Positions 15,128-25,188 of a DNA stretch of 64,000 nt are shown in pieces. This stretch comes from Lyngbya sp. PCC 8106. Lineage in GTDB: Bacteria; Cyanobacteriota; Cyanobacteriia; Cyanobacteriales; Microcoleaceae. The position numbers and the translations under genes are program-made. The stretch spans positions 124,001 through 188,000 of the forward strand of contig NZ_AAVU01000004.1 in the NCBI RefSeq assembly GCF_000169095.1, written 5' to 3'. The notes below the pieces were generated by a model. It did no database searches. It was given only the letters and a program-made list of their open reading frames with translations, and was not told the DNA's origin. Position 1 is the first letter of the stretch. Each line of letters starts with the position of its first letter.

Positions 15128-16861
15128 GTGAAGTTTATGAAGTCCATATCCACAGACGCCGTTAAGAAGTTAAACGAAAGCTTCAGAAGTCATCGTATTC
15201 ATTTGGTTGGATTGGGGATTTGGTTTATACTAGCCTTAGTCTTACGGATGATACTGCTGGCTTCTAAACCGATCTGGAGTGATGAATTTGCGACGTTAGT
15301 TTTTAGTTTAGGGCAGAGTTTCCGCAGTTTACCGTTTGATGTGCCGATTTCCCTAGAGACTTTGCTTTCTCCATTACGACTAGACGCAAGTTTATCGATT
15401 GGGTCTGTTCCTGAAAATTTACTGCGGGAGAGCAATCATCCGCCTGTGTATTTCATGCTGACTCATGTTTGGGTGTGGCTGTTTGGTCAGGATGGCGATT
15501 TGGTGTCAATTTGGGGAGCGCGATCGCTGAGTGCTATACTGGGAGCAGCTACAATTCCAGCTATGTTTGGATTGGGTTGGGTCGCATTTCGTTCCCGTGT
15601 CGTGGGACAAATGGCAGGTGCTTTGATGGCTATTTCTCCCTATGGGGTGTATTTGGCACAGGAAGCCCGACATTACACCTTAGCGGTAATTTTGATTATA
15701 GCATCCCTCGGTTGCTTAATTACAACAATTGATAAAATCCAACAAAAAAATTCTTTACCTGTTTGGGTAGCATTACTGTGGGTTCTCATCAATACTCTGG
15801 GAATTGCTGTTCATTTCTTTTTTATTTTTACTCTGGGTGCTGAAGGTCTAGTGGTGTCGGGATTTTGGTTGAAAAATTGTCAATTGAAACCGTTTAAAGT
15901 TCCGTCTTGGAAAGTCTGGAAAAATATTTATATCGCCATGATCGGGAGTACAATTGGGGGTTTAGTTTGGTTGCCGATTTTTCTCGATATTTCTAACCCA
16001 GAAAGTGAGTTGATTCGCTGGACATTTCATGGTGATCCGGTGGGTAATTTTCTTGAACCGATTGTTCGATTAATAGCTTGGATTGCAACCATGATTGTGA
16101 TGTTGCCTGTCGAGAATCAGCCGTTATGGGTTGCGGTTATTTCAGGCGGTATCATGTTGAGTGCGATCACATTAACCGGGAAGCTGATCAACGATAGCTG
16201 GAAACTACAATCTCCAAGCTGGCGATTTTCTCAAAATATTTTAACGGGATTAATTGCAAGTGCTATTTTGATTATTCTGACAATCACCTATGTTTTTAGC
16301 ATTGATTTAACACTGGTTGCTCGTTATCATTTTACCTATTTTCCAGCAATTATTTTGTTTATTGCAGCGAGCTTTGCGGTCAGTTGGAAAAATCCTGGAC
16401 AACAGAATTGGCGACGGAAAGTTATTGTATTGATCGGATGTGTGAGTTTGATTGGATCATTGAGTGTTGCGACTCATTTAGCTTATCAAAAACCAGATCG
16501 TTCTGATTTAGCCGCTCAGTATATTGCTGAACGGTTAACACCGAATATTCCGACATTAATTGCTACAGTTCATAAAAGCCATGAACAAACTGGAGAAATG
16601 ATGAGTATTGCTTGGCAGTTAAAGCGGTTAGGAATCACAACAAATTCTCCCCAATTTCTACTTGCTCAAAAACTCGGTCATCCAGAGATTCCTATGAATA
16701 CGCTGAGTCAAACTGTAGACCGTTCCAGCAGACCTTTAAATTTATGGTTGATCAATTTTTCAGCCCCTTTTGAACCCGAAATGCACAACTGTAGCGATGA
16801 TCCGGATTTTAAATCTGAAGTTCCGGGCTATCATTTGCGGATGTATAACTGTCGTTTATAA
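15128..16861 (+). CDS. Membrane glycosyltransferase, GT39/ArnT-like (GT-C fold)
   Basis: A 577-residue multispanning protein. After the first membrane helix (LVGLGIWFILALVLRMILL) comes WSDEFATLVFSLGQS, whose Asp-Glu pair matches the catalytic acidic motif in the first outer loop of GT-C enzymes. SNHPPVYFMLTHVWVWLFGQ follows, as in family 39. About ten further hydrophobic segments and a periplasmic tail of about 110 residues complete it. Such enzymes take sugars from polyprenyl-phosphate donors outside the membrane. The acceptor is unknown. A GTG start, tightly spaced after the small ORF, indicates an operon. Confidence 0.82.
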   Translation: MKFMKSISTDAVKKLNESFRSHRIHLVGLGIWFILALVLRMILLASKPIWSDEFATLVFSLGQSFRSLPFDVPISLETLLSPLRLDASLSIGSVPENLLRESNHPPVYFMLTHVWVWLFGQDGDLVSIWGARSLSAILGAATIPAMFGLGWVAFRSRVVGQMAGALMAISPYGVYLAQEARHYTLAVILIIASLGCLITTIDKIQQKNSLPVWVALLWVLINTLGIAVHFFFIFTLGAEGLVVSGFWLKNCQLKPFKVPSWKVWKNIYIAMIGSTIGGLVWLPIFLDISNPESELIRWTFHGDPVGNFLEPIVRLIAWIATMIVMLPVENQPLWVAVISGGIMLSAITLTGKLINDSWKLQSPSWRFSQNILTGLIASAILIILTITYVFSIDLTLVARYHFTYFPAIILFIAASFAVSWKNPGQQNWRRKVIVLIGCVSLIGSLSVATHLAYQKPDRSDLAAQYIAERLTPNIPTLIATVHKSHEQTGEMMSIAWQLKRLGITTNSPQFLLAQKLGHPEIPMNTLSQTVDRSSRPLNLWLINFSAPFEPEMHNCSDDPDFKSEVPGYHLRMYNCRL

Positions 16862-17245
16862 AGTTAATATGAAGTTAACATCAAGAAACTTGTGAAATGA
16901 GTGTCAAATTTACAAAATTTAGTAAACTATAGATTCTTTATGCATCAAGATGGACAATACTCTATACAAAAATTTAGAATGTAGATGAAAAAACGCATTG
17001 ATTTTTAAGCTGTACTGTTATAATTATAATATCTATAGCAGTAGGTTGACCTTAGGTGCATTAGAGTTTAATTTCAACGGATCGGGGTAGACCATTGCTT
17101 CTTTTTTGCAAATGAGAGATTCTTCTCACTCCCATTCTTAGCAACATTAGAAAAAATATCAATAAGAATTCGACCTATTTTTTAGGTGATTTCAGAAAAA
17201 ATATTGGGGGTTCTACCAGTCACCACTTATCTCTGAGTTAAAAGA
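16862..17245. other. Intergenic region, promoter-like only
   Basis: A 384-bp AT-rich gap between two surface-polysaccharide genes. Near 17020-17030 there is a TATAAT-like sequence (TTATAATTATAATATC) that may be the promoter of the glycosyltransferase at 17246. I see no gene, repeat or strong hairpin. Confidence 0.4.
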
Positions 17246-18598
17246 ATGCAAAAATCAAACAATCGAAAATTAAAGATTTTACTCATCGCAGAGCAATGTA
17301 ATCCTGATTGGTCATCGGTTCCTTTTGTCGGGTATAACTTTTTCAAAGAAATTAATCAAATCGCAGATGTCACTCTAGTAACCCATGCGAGAAATCAACC
17401 TGATTTTGAAAATAAAGGGTATGACAATATTGTTTACATATCCGAAAGTAACGCGATCAAACAGTATTATCAATCCGTTGCGAGTTTAGCCATGAAAGGT
17501 CAGGTAAACTGGCCTTTATATCATTTACTCAGCTATCCGATTTATGCGGAATTTGATCATCAAGTTTATCAAGCTTTTAAGCAGCAAGTTCTCCAAGGAC
17601 AATATGATATCGTTCATGCGATCACTCCGATGATGCCACGATATCCTTATAAGATTATCAAAGCCTGTCAAAAGAAAAATATTCCCTTTTTATTAGGGCC
17701 GATTAACGGCGGAATTCCCTTTCCAGCAGGCTTTGAAGAAACGGCTAAAAAGGAAAATGCAAGTCTTAATTTCTTAAGAGCATTAGGGCGATATCTAATT
17801 CCGGGTTATGTCGAAACCTATAAAAAAGCCACTCACATTTTCTCCGGTTCAACCTACACTTTAAACCTGGTACAAAAACTCTTTGCTATTCCTGATGAGC
17901 GCATTTCTCTGTTACATGAAAATGGAATTGAGAATGACTTTCTAATGGAAGTGGAAAGATCTCAAACTTCAGATCGTCCAATTAACCTCTTATTTGTCGG
18001 GCGATTGGTTCCTTATAAATGTGCAGATGTTGTCATTGAAGCTATCGGTAAATTAGAATCTTCTCTGCAAAATCGAGTTAAACTTTCAATTGTAGGGGAT
18101 GGTTATGAAAAAGGAAATCTAGAGAAAATGGTGCAGGATTTGCACTTAGAGAGTCAGGTGAACTTTGCAGGTTGGATTCCCCAACAAGAAACCTTTAATT
18201 ACTATCGACAAGCCGATGTGTTTTGTTTTCCCTCAATTCGAGAATTTGGAGGGGCAGTTGTGATTGAAGCAATGGCTTGTGGGCTTCCCTGTATTGTTGT
18301 TGATTACGGTGGAATTGGTGAATATGTCACAGAAGAAGCAGGATTTAAAATAGAACCTCGTTCTCGTGAATATCTTGTGGAACAGATGAAAGAAAAGATC
18401 AAAATATTGGTTGAAGATCAAAAATTGCGAACTCAAATGTCTGCTAATTCTTTTGAAAGAGCCAAAGAATTTATCTGGAGTAACAAGGCGATAAAAATGC
18501 ACGAAGTTTATGAGTCTGCATTAGCGAGTTCCAATACAGTTTCTGATTCCTCTAATGAGTCTAACCAATTAACATCTAAAGAGTTTCATACGGCTTAA
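17246..18598 (+). CDS. Glycosyltransferase family 4
   Basis: A 450-residue GT-B fold protein. The N-terminal half starts KILLIAEQCNPDWSSVPFVG. The C-terminal half has the family signatures LLFVGRLVPYKCADVVIEAI, the middle FAGWIPQQETFNYYRQADVF and the E-x7-E region EFGGAVVIEAMACGLPCIVV. The enzyme uses an activated nucleotide sugar in the cytoplasm and is retaining. It belongs with the surrounding polysaccharide genes and ends five bases from the convergent membrane-protein gene. The exact sugar cannot be told from the sequence. The roughly 25-residue Ser/Asn-rich tail is dispensable-looking. Confidence 0.9.
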   Translation: MQKSNNRKLKILLIAEQCNPDWSSVPFVGYNFFKEINQIADVTLVTHARNQPDFENKGYDNIVYISESNAIKQYYQSVASLAMKGQVNWPLYHLLSYPIYAEFDHQVYQAFKQQVLQGQYDIVHAITPMMPRYPYKIIKACQKKNIPFLLGPINGGIPFPAGFEETAKKENASLNFLRALGRYLIPGYVETYKKATHIFSGSTYTLNLVQKLFAIPDERISLLHENGIENDFLMEVERSQTSDRPINLLFVGRLVPYKCADVVIEAIGKLESSLQNRVKLSIVGDGYEKGNLEKMVQDLHLESQVNFAGWIPQQETFNYYRQADVFCFPSIREFGGAVVIEAMACGLPCIVVDYGGIGEYVTEEAGFKIEPRSREYLVEQMKEKIKILVEDQKLRTQMSANSFERAKEFIWSNKAIKMHEVYESALASSNTVSDSSNESNQLTSKEFHTA

Positions 18599-18603
18599 GA
18601 AAC

Positions 18604-20361
18604 TTATTGAGTTTCAGGGAGTTCGAGAATACAATTGGCATCTACAACAATAAAAAGCTCTGTTCGGTATACTGCACAGAGATCAACTAACATCGTAATT
18701 ACTGCGGGGGGAGTATCCGGTTTAAGCGTCGGTTTAATTTCCTCTGCTTTGAATTTCCACTGTCTAAACCAATTATTCTCGGTCAAATAGTACGGAATAA
18801 AAGCATTACCATCCAACAAAATTAAATCTACATTATAAGTTTGAATAAAATTCCGTAAAACTTGTAAATCTTGACTGTATTGAGCCTCAATTAAATCCAT
18901 TGCTCTTTGACGAATTTGACGATGATAACCGACTTGATAAGGAATTGAATATTCCCAAGCAATTAACACAGAACGTTGAGCAAAAGAGGGAATATTATCA
19001 GCTTCTTGCGAAAGAGAAGCAATCAAGGTATCTTTAGGTTGTTGAGAGAGAAAGTCATGGAGACTGGCTTCCCGAGGTTCTTTATAGTTGGGAGAAGTGA
19101 ATTTATCAAGAAAACTTGGATAGAAAATCACCGCAATTGCAATTATAGTAGTGACTCCTAAAGCCAGTAATTTCTGAAATATCTTACTATTTTTAGGTTG
19201 AGAAATTGAAAGTTGTTCTACCCATCTCAGTAAAGCATCTATAATTACAGTTAAAGTAATTCCAGTAGACACTGCAATCAGAAGATAAAAACTATGGCTA
19301 GTATATCGATTGGGTAAAAATAGATAAAATAATAAAAGATGAGCGAGAAAAAATAAACTTAAAGAAACGAACAAAAGTTGCAGAAAAAAAGCTGAGTTTT
19401 TAATCTGCTTAACAAGAGTAAATTGACGTGGAAATTTTGCTAATATCGGTAAAAACAAGCCAAAACATAGTGTCACAGGTGTAAATAAACCTCGGGGAAT
19501 CATACCGCTACGAATTCCTAAGAACCAATATTCAATTCCGTTATTTGTAAAAAATTTTCCTCGTCCGTTTTCTTGAAATTCAGGTAAAGTTTTGGCTTCT
19601 GCAACGTTAATAATTGGCCCATATTCAGAGGAACTAATTAAATAAGAAACAAGCATTAAACTGGCGATAATCAATCCAGCGACATAGAATTTTAGCTGTT
19701 TTTGATCAGAAATAAAATGGATTTTTTTGTTATTGATTTGAAATAAATTAATAAATAAAACTCCCCCCGAAACCAGTACAGTAGGCGGATAAAATAATCC
19801 TTCTAAAACTAAAACAATTAAACAGGGAATAACTGATTTTTTTAGAAAATAGTAGAGAAACGCAAAAAATAGTGGATAAGAAAAGGATGAAGCAGTTGCC
19901 TCGACAAAAATATCTTTCATCCAGATACTTTGATTAAATAAAAGTGAGGCGATAAATGCAGCCATCGGAATTGGAAAAAGCTGTAAACAAATTCCAAAAC
20001 AATAGCCTGTCATAATCACCCCTAAAACCAATGGCAAACATTTATTAATTACCATTGGATCAATGTTAAAATTAATCAAGAAACGATAAATCGTAGTGAG
20101 TCCAAAGGGTTCAACCGATGCAAAAAAATTAGCAATTAAATCATTGGGAAATAGTTCTGGATCTAAAAAACGACGCATCCAAAAAATGTGCTTACGAGCA
20201 TCATCCTGAACAACATATTCTCCATCAAAAGCTTGCTGTAAAACCAAAATACTATAAATAATACTAAACGTGAGACTCAGAAACAACCAAAATAGGGTTC
20301 GCCAATGGGATAAACTTTGTTGTGGAGTTGTTACAAATTGACGTAAATATTGAACAAACAT
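18604..20361 (-). CDS. Large multispanning membrane protein, GT-C-like, paralog of 21274-23025
   Basis: A 585-residue protein with about eleven hydrophobic segments. The first outer loop after helix one has EYVVQDDARKHIFWMRRFLDPELFPNDLIANF. The DDAR pair sits where GT-C glycosyltransferases carry their catalytic acids. The C-terminal soluble tail (about 440-585) has FLSQQPKDTLIASLSQEADNIPSFAQRSVLIAWEYSIPYQ. The same layout recurs almost residue by residue in the gene at 21274. The two are divergent across the methyltransferase. An outer-face sugar transferase or polysaccharide membrane protein is the best inference; I know of no characterised member. Confidence 0.7.
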   Translation of the reverse strand: MFVQYLRQFVTTPQQSLSHWRTLFWLFLSLTFSIIYSILVLQQAFDGEYVVQDDARKHIFWMRRFLDPELFPNDLIANFFASVEPFGLTTIYRFLINFNIDPMVINKCLPLVLGVIMTGYCFGICLQLFPIPMAAFIASLLFNQSIWMKDIFVEATASSFSYPLFFAFLYYFLKKSVIPCLIVLVLEGLFYPPTVLVSGGVLFINLFQINNKKIHFISDQKQLKFYVAGLIIASLMLVSYLISSSEYGPIINVAEAKTLPEFQENGRGKFFTNNGIEYWFLGIRSGMIPRGLFTPVTLCFGLFLPILAKFPRQFTLVKQIKNSAFFLQLLFVSLSLFFLAHLLLFYLFLPNRYTSHSFYLLIAVSTGITLTVIIDALLRWVEQLSISQPKNSKIFQKLLALGVTTIIAIAVIFYPSFLDKFTSPNYKEPREASLHDFLSQQPKDTLIASLSQEADNIPSFAQRSVLIAWEYSIPYQVGYHRQIRQRAMDLIEAQYSQDLQVLRNFIQTYNVDLILLDGNAFIPYYLTENNWFRQWKFKAEEIKPTLKPDTPPAVITMLVDLCAVYRTELFIVVDANCILELPETQ

Positions 20362-20485
20362 AGCACCTCAATTTAAAGTAATTCTATCTGGGAAATTATA
20401 ATAATCTTTTTCGCCTCGTTTATCTAAACAATTAGCACAATAGACGCTATTATTAGGATAAAATATCTTAATCTCAACCAAAATT

Positions 20486-21277
20486 ATGACTGAAATAAAG
20501 TCAGATCATTTACCCCTCTACGCAAAGAACCCGGTGACTCGGTTTTCCCCCAGAGCCAAAGAATATGCTCAGTATAGACCCAGTTACCCTCCAAAAGCGA
20601 TTGAAAATATTATAGAGGGATTGGGTCATAATAGCGCTATTATTGGGGCAGATATTGGCGCCGGGACAGGAATTTCTGCACGTTTGTTAGCCGATAGAGG
20701 TGTTCACGTTTTAGCGATTGAACCCAATCAGGCGATGAGACAAATGGCGACTCCTCATCCCCGAATTGAGTGGCGAGAAGGGACAGCAGAAGCAACTCAT
20801 TTAGCGACTCAATCTGTTGATTTAGTAACAGCTTTTCAAGCGTTTCATTGGTTTAATCCTGAATTCACTCTCCGAGAATTTTGTCGGATTTTAAAACCCG
20901 GTGGACGAGTGGCAATTGTCTGGAATCATCGCTATCGACAAGATCAATTTACCCAAGAATATAGCCTGATTTTCAAACAAGCTTCTCAATACAATTCAGT
21001 CATTCACAAAAAACATCGCCGACCCATTACTTCACTGTTAGAAAGTTTAGACTTTCAAAATCAGCGCCATCAGATGTTTACTCATCGTCAGGCTTTAGAT
21101 TTAACAGGATTAATTGGTCGAACTCACAGTGCATCTTATATTCCGACTCAAGGTGCAGAAGCGGATGCGATTTTAACGAATGTGCAAGAATTATATCACA
21201 AATGGAAAGATGAGCAAGAATTGGTTTATATTGAATATCGCACTGATGTTTATCTCGCTGAAATCAAACCGGGATGA
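20486..21277 (+). CDS. Class I SAM-dependent methyltransferase
   Basis: A 263-residue protein with the class I fold: motif I is IGADIGAGTGISARLLADRG (about 54-73), followed by the acidic end of strand 2 (VLAIEPNQAMRQMA), then VDLVTAFQAFHWFNPEF and the LKPGGRVAIVWNHR strand. It resembles the methyltransferase-type 11 group; the substrate is unknown. Its stop overlaps the start of the following membrane-protein gene (ATGA), so the two are cotranscribed. It probably modifies a surface sugar or lipid carrier, judged only from its neighbours. Confidence 0.85.
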   Translation: MTEIKSDHLPLYAKNPVTRFSPRAKEYAQYRPSYPPKAIENIIEGLGHNSAIIGADIGAGTGISARLLADRGVHVLAIEPNQAMRQMATPHPRIEWREGTAEATHLATQSVDLVTAFQAFHWFNPEFTLREFCRILKPGGRVAIVWNHRYRQDQFTQEYSLIFKQASQYNSVIHKKHRRPITSLLESLDFQNQRHQMFTHRQALDLTGLIGRTHSASYIPTQGAEADAILTNVQELYHKWKDEQELVYIEYRTDVYLAEIKPG

Positions 21278-23025
21278 TTTTAACGACCTTGAAAAGACCC
21301 ATTTTGCATCTACACAGTTTATTAATTCGTTGTTCTGCAAATAGCAGGAGTTCATCGACAAAATTTTGGTTGAGTTTAAGCTTGACTTTTGCCACGATTT
21401 ATAGTTTATTAGCAGTCCAAGAAGCCTTTAGTGGTGAATATGTGATTCAAGATGATGCAAGACAACATATTTTTTGGATGCAGAGATTTCTAGATGCTGA
21501 GTTATTTCCAAATGATTTAATTGCTGATTATTTTCAATCGGTTGCACCCGGCGGTTATCAAAGTCTATATTGGATATTAACTCGTTTTGGAATAAATCCT
21601 ATTTTTTGGAGTAAAATTCTTCCTTGGGGATTAGATATAGTCACAACATTCTATTGTTTTAGAATCACTTTAGAACTTTTACCAATTCCTCTGGCTGGGT
21701 TTATATCATCAACTTTACTCAATCAACAACTCTGGTTGAATGATGGTTTGGTTTCTGCGACACCGAGAGCGTTTGTTTATCCTTTGTTTCTCGGATTTAT
21801 CTATTTTTTACTGCGAAAATCAATTCTAAAAAGCGCTATTTTTATTGCATTGATAGGATTGTTTTATCCGCAAGCAGTATTAATCAGTGTCGGGGTGTTA
21901 ATCTTACAACTATTTAACCGGAATAAACATTCAGTGTGTTTAACTTCGGATCTAAAAAATCGTTGGGTAAGTATGATTGGACTCGGAGTTGCTTCTATTG
22001 TTATTTTATATTATGCCATGAGTTCCAGTGAATTTTCACCTGTAATTACAGTTGCTGAAGCTAAAGCAATGTCTGAGTTTGGAGGTGCAGGAAATAGTGC
22101 ATTTTTTCAAGATAATCTCTGGGATTTTTGGGTCACGGGTCAACGGAGTGGTTTACTTCCCAAATATTTATTTAGACCCACTTTGATTATAACAGGTTTA
22201 GGGCTACCGTTACTGTTTTTTTATAAAAATCAATTTCCTCTCGTTTCAAAAATAACACCGAATATCAAGATTTTTTCTCTAGTTTTAATCTCCTCAATGA
22301 GTTGGTTTATTGCCGCTCATTTAATGTTATTTAAACTTCATCTTCCCAGTCGTTATACCAGTTATACTTTTCGCGTCTGTTTAGCGTTATCTGCTGGAAT
22401 AACCTTATGTATTTTATTAGATAAAGTCTTGATTTTTGCGAGTCTATCTCGCCGTCAAAACTGGAAACAAATAATGGCTTTAAGTTTAACCCTATTTTTA
22501 GGACTAGGAGTTATTTTAGGATCTTGTTTCTGGGGAAAGTTTCCAAAAACGAGTTATGTTATGGGGAAAGAACCCGAAATTTATCACTTTTTTTCCCAAC
22601 AGCCTAAAGACACTCTCATTGCTTCTATTTCTGAGGTTGCGAATAATATTCCTAGCTTTTCCCAACGTTCTGTTTGGATAGCCTGGGAATACGCAGTTCC
22701 CTATCATTTAGGATATTATGATCAAATCCAACAACGAGCGACTGAACTGATTAAAGCTCAATATAGTTCTAATCTGACTGTATTGCAAACTTTAATTCAA
22801 ACTCATGGATTTGATTTTATAATTTTAGATCAAACCGCTTTTACTCCTGAATATATGCTCGAAAATCGTTGGCTAAGACAATGGTATCATTCTTTAAGTA
22901 AAGATATTTTTGCAGATATCAACACTGGCAAAAATCCCGCAATTTTACAAACAGTTTCCCAATGTTCGCGTTTACAAACTCAAAAGATAATCATTTTAGA
23001 AGCAGAGTGTTTAGTTAAATTTTAG
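21274..23025 (+). CDS. Large multispanning membrane protein, GT-C-like, paralog of 18604-20361
   Basis: A 583-residue protein with about eleven membrane segments. It matches the minus-strand neighbour throughout: EYVIQDDARQHIFWMQRFLDAELFPNDLIADYF near residues 50-80, SSSEFSPVITVAEAKAMSEFG in the middle, and FFSQQPKDTLIASISEVANNIPSFSQRSVWIAWEYAVPYH in the tail. The acidic DDAR pair suggests a GT-C-type active site. Start codon and the methyltransferase stop share ATGA. It is followed after 16 bp by another membrane-protein gene. The two paralogs flank the methyltransferase, most simply explained by an inverted duplication. Confidence 0.72.
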   Translation: MILTTLKRPILHLHSLLIRCSANSRSSSTKFWLSLSLTFATIYSLLAVQEAFSGEYVIQDDARQHIFWMQRFLDAELFPNDLIADYFQSVAPGGYQSLYWILTRFGINPIFWSKILPWGLDIVTTFYCFRITLELLPIPLAGFISSTLLNQQLWLNDGLVSATPRAFVYPLFLGFIYFLLRKSILKSAIFIALIGLFYPQAVLISVGVLILQLFNRNKHSVCLTSDLKNRWVSMIGLGVASIVILYYAMSSSEFSPVITVAEAKAMSEFGGAGNSAFFQDNLWDFWVTGQRSGLLPKYLFRPTLIITGLGLPLLFFYKNQFPLVSKITPNIKIFSLVLISSMSWFIAAHLMLFKLHLPSRYTSYTFRVCLALSAGITLCILLDKVLIFASLSRRQNWKQIMALSLTLFLGLGVILGSCFWGKFPKTSYVMGKEPEIYHFFSQQPKDTLIASISEVANNIPSFSQRSVWIAWEYAVPYHLGYYDQIQQRATELIKAQYSSNLTVLQTLIQTHGFDFIILDQTAFTPEYMLENRWLRQWYHSLSKDIFADINTGKNPAILQTVSQCSRLQTQKIIILEAECLVKF

Positions 23026-23041
23026 AAGGAAAAGTTCAAAA

Positions 23042-24580
23042 GTGATTCAATTGAAATCTTTAAAATCCGGTTTGTCTGTCAGCTTAGAAATATTAATTTT
23101 GGGCATTGTTCTCGGTGTTTCCTATGTTCAAGAACCCCTTTATACTTCTAATCAAAATACCAAGTTTTTACAAGGAATGGCGCAAGCCGGGCTAGGATAT
23201 CTCGATCAAGATTGGTTAGCCAATACCTTAGATCCTTTACCTGTCTTTACAGCTTTAGTGTGGTTTACCTCGGCTTTTTTACATCCTTACTTTTTTTATC
23301 TATATTATATCATTTTATTTGGAGTTTATGTTTATAGTTTAATTGGAATTGCTGAAATTATTTTTCAGTTTGATCGTCAAGTCAAAAAGATCATTTATTT
23401 GGTTTTTATTGTGACATTACATTGTCTAAAAATCAGAATATTTGACTTTAAAACTCACGTTCATCTTCATTATGGTGTTGCGGAACAATACCTATTAGGA
23501 GATTACTTTCAAACCAGTAATTTTGGTGTTCTGATTATTTTATCGATCTATTTATTTTTACGACAAAAAAGATTTTTATCATTATTAGCTTTAGCGGGAG
23601 CGGCAACTGTTCATCCGGCTTATCTTCCCAGTGCAGCTTTAATAACGTTATCCTATCTCATTATTTTGTACAAAAAAGGAGAAAGCTTTAAACAGATATT
23701 CTTCTGGGGTTGGTTATCATTTCTCTTGGTTTTACCTGTGACTCTCTATATGTTTTTTGTCTTTCAACCCACAACTCCAGAAATTGCCGAACTTGCTAAA
23801 ACTTTAATTGTTAATCGTATTCCCCATCATTCCTTTCCTACCGCTTGGTTTGATCAGATTGCATTTGTACAAATTTTAGTGATTGTTGTCGCCATTTATC
23901 TTGTCCGTAAAACCGACATCTTTTTGATTTTAGGATTGCCGTTTATTGTTGCTAGTTTTGCCACCTACTTACAAATTTTTATCAAAAATAATAGTTTAGG
24001 ATTTATTACCCCGTGGCGAGTTTCTGCCTTTTTAGTGCCGTTATCAAGTTGTCTAATTATAGCCGTATTTCTTCGCTATATTTTCAATCAATTCCCCCAG
24101 ATTTTACAAAAACGCGAGCAATCCATTATTTTTATCAGCTTAATCATTCTCTCAATTTATGCTTTTGTCGGAGCAGAAGAACAAGTCCGAGAGTTACAAA
24201 AACGTCCAGATTATGCGAATGTGATGGATTTTGTTCAGTCAAATCGACAACCTGAAGATTTATATTTAGTTCCTCATACTTCCGGAAACTTTATCGAATT
24301 TAGACTATATACAGGGGTGCCAATTTTAGCAAATTATAAATCTCATCCTTATAAAGATAGTGAGGTGATCGAATGGCATAATCGACTAATGATGGCACAA
24401 AGATTTTATTCTCCTGATTTTCGCGAAACCCGATGTCAAGCCTTAGAAGAAGCAGTCATTGCCTATCCGATCAATCATGTGATTACCGAACTCGGTGACA
24501 TCAATCCTTGTGCGGGTTGGACTCTGATTTACGATAGCGAGCGGTACAAAGTATATAAACCCTTACCCGCCAGGCAATAA
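23042..24580 (+). CDS. Multispanning membrane protein of the same surface cluster
   Basis: A 512-residue protein starting with GTG. It has about eleven hydrophobic segments and a periplasmic tail (about 390-512) beginning AEEQVRELQKRPDYANVMDFVQSNRQPEDLYLVP. The first outer loop has QGMAQAGLGYLDQDWLANTLDPLPVFTALVW. LDQDW, with its acidic pair, may correspond to the DDAR of the two preceding paralogs, but overall likeness is weak. It is the third gene of an operon with the methyltransferase and the GT-C-like protein. Probably another polyprenyl-linked sugar or glycan-processing membrane enzyme; no known family is recognised. Confidence 0.65.
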   Translation: MIQLKSLKSGLSVSLEILILGIVLGVSYVQEPLYTSNQNTKFLQGMAQAGLGYLDQDWLANTLDPLPVFTALVWFTSAFLHPYFFYLYYIILFGVYVYSLIGIAEIIFQFDRQVKKIIYLVFIVTLHCLKIRIFDFKTHVHLHYGVAEQYLLGDYFQTSNFGVLIILSIYLFLRQKRFLSLLALAGAATVHPAYLPSAALITLSYLIILYKKGESFKQIFFWGWLSFLLVLPVTLYMFFVFQPTTPEIAELAKTLIVNRIPHHSFPTAWFDQIAFVQILVIVVAIYLVRKTDIFLILGLPFIVASFATYLQIFIKNNSLGFITPWRVSAFLVPLSSCLIIAVFLRYIFNQFPQILQKREQSIIFISLIILSIYAFVGAEEQVRELQKRPDYANVMDFVQSNRQPEDLYLVPHTSGNFIEFRLYTGVPILANYKSHPYKDSEVIEWHNRLMMAQRFYSPDFRETRCQALEEAVIAYPINHVITELGDINPCAGWTLIYDSERYKVYKPLPARQ

Positions 24581-24861
24581 AATTAAATAAATTGTGCATG
24601 AAGAAATGAATCAAAATTATCAACTGAATCAAGACACACTCTTTTTGACAAGCAATCATAAAAACCCGGAATTCCATCCTAAATAGATTTGATACAATTC
24701 TAAACAATACGGAGGAAAAGGCTACAACTTAATTCGTTAATCGAACAATAGAGCGAGAACAATAGTTATAATCAATTAGAATAAATAATCTGGGAGGTCT
24801 GTTGGAGTCTGTTCGTATAACTCCAGAAGTTGCCAACAATCACGTATAACTCAAGGGTGCA

Positions 24862-25188
24862 AAGCGTCAGCACCCCGCTCTAAAGAGCAGGGGCCGAAGC
24901 GCCTCTCTCTTAGATAGCTGACCAGCCTAAGTCTTGTTGGACTACGTTTTTAGAGTTATGACACCTACAAATGCTTTCCAGTTTGTAGCCCTGTCGTTAG
25001 TTGTTAAACATTCCTACGAGGGGTAAGAAAGTGCAACTAGCCGAACAAGCTTTAAAAACATTGGCGAGGAAAAAATTACCCCAGAAATGGGTGTTGGGGG
25101 CAACCATACCCCCATTAATTTTTTTATACAGGCGGTTAAAACCGCTCGTGTCAAGTTTCCTCCCCGGTCTAAAGACACGGGGCTTCCA
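24862..25188 (+). mobile_element. Element D: TnpB-less IS200/IS605-type element with omega-RNA-like interior (family 2)
   Basis: About 327 bp, homologous to element C (10042-10374). The left end is AAGCGTCAGCACCCCGCTC followed by TAAAGAGCAGGGGC, able to form a subterminal hairpin. The right end is GTTTCCTCCCCGGTCTAAAG and ACACGGGGCTTCC. The last 150 bp are nearly identical to element C (GGGTGTTGGGGGCAACCATA and its flanks), except the hairpin at 25131-25146, which reads GGCGGTT-AA-AACCGCT here and GGCAACT-AA-AGTTGCC in C. The middle is strongly diverged. Two small frames crossing it on either strand are not genes. It lies 280 bp after the membrane-protein gene at 23042, in the same direction. 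Confidence 0.75.
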
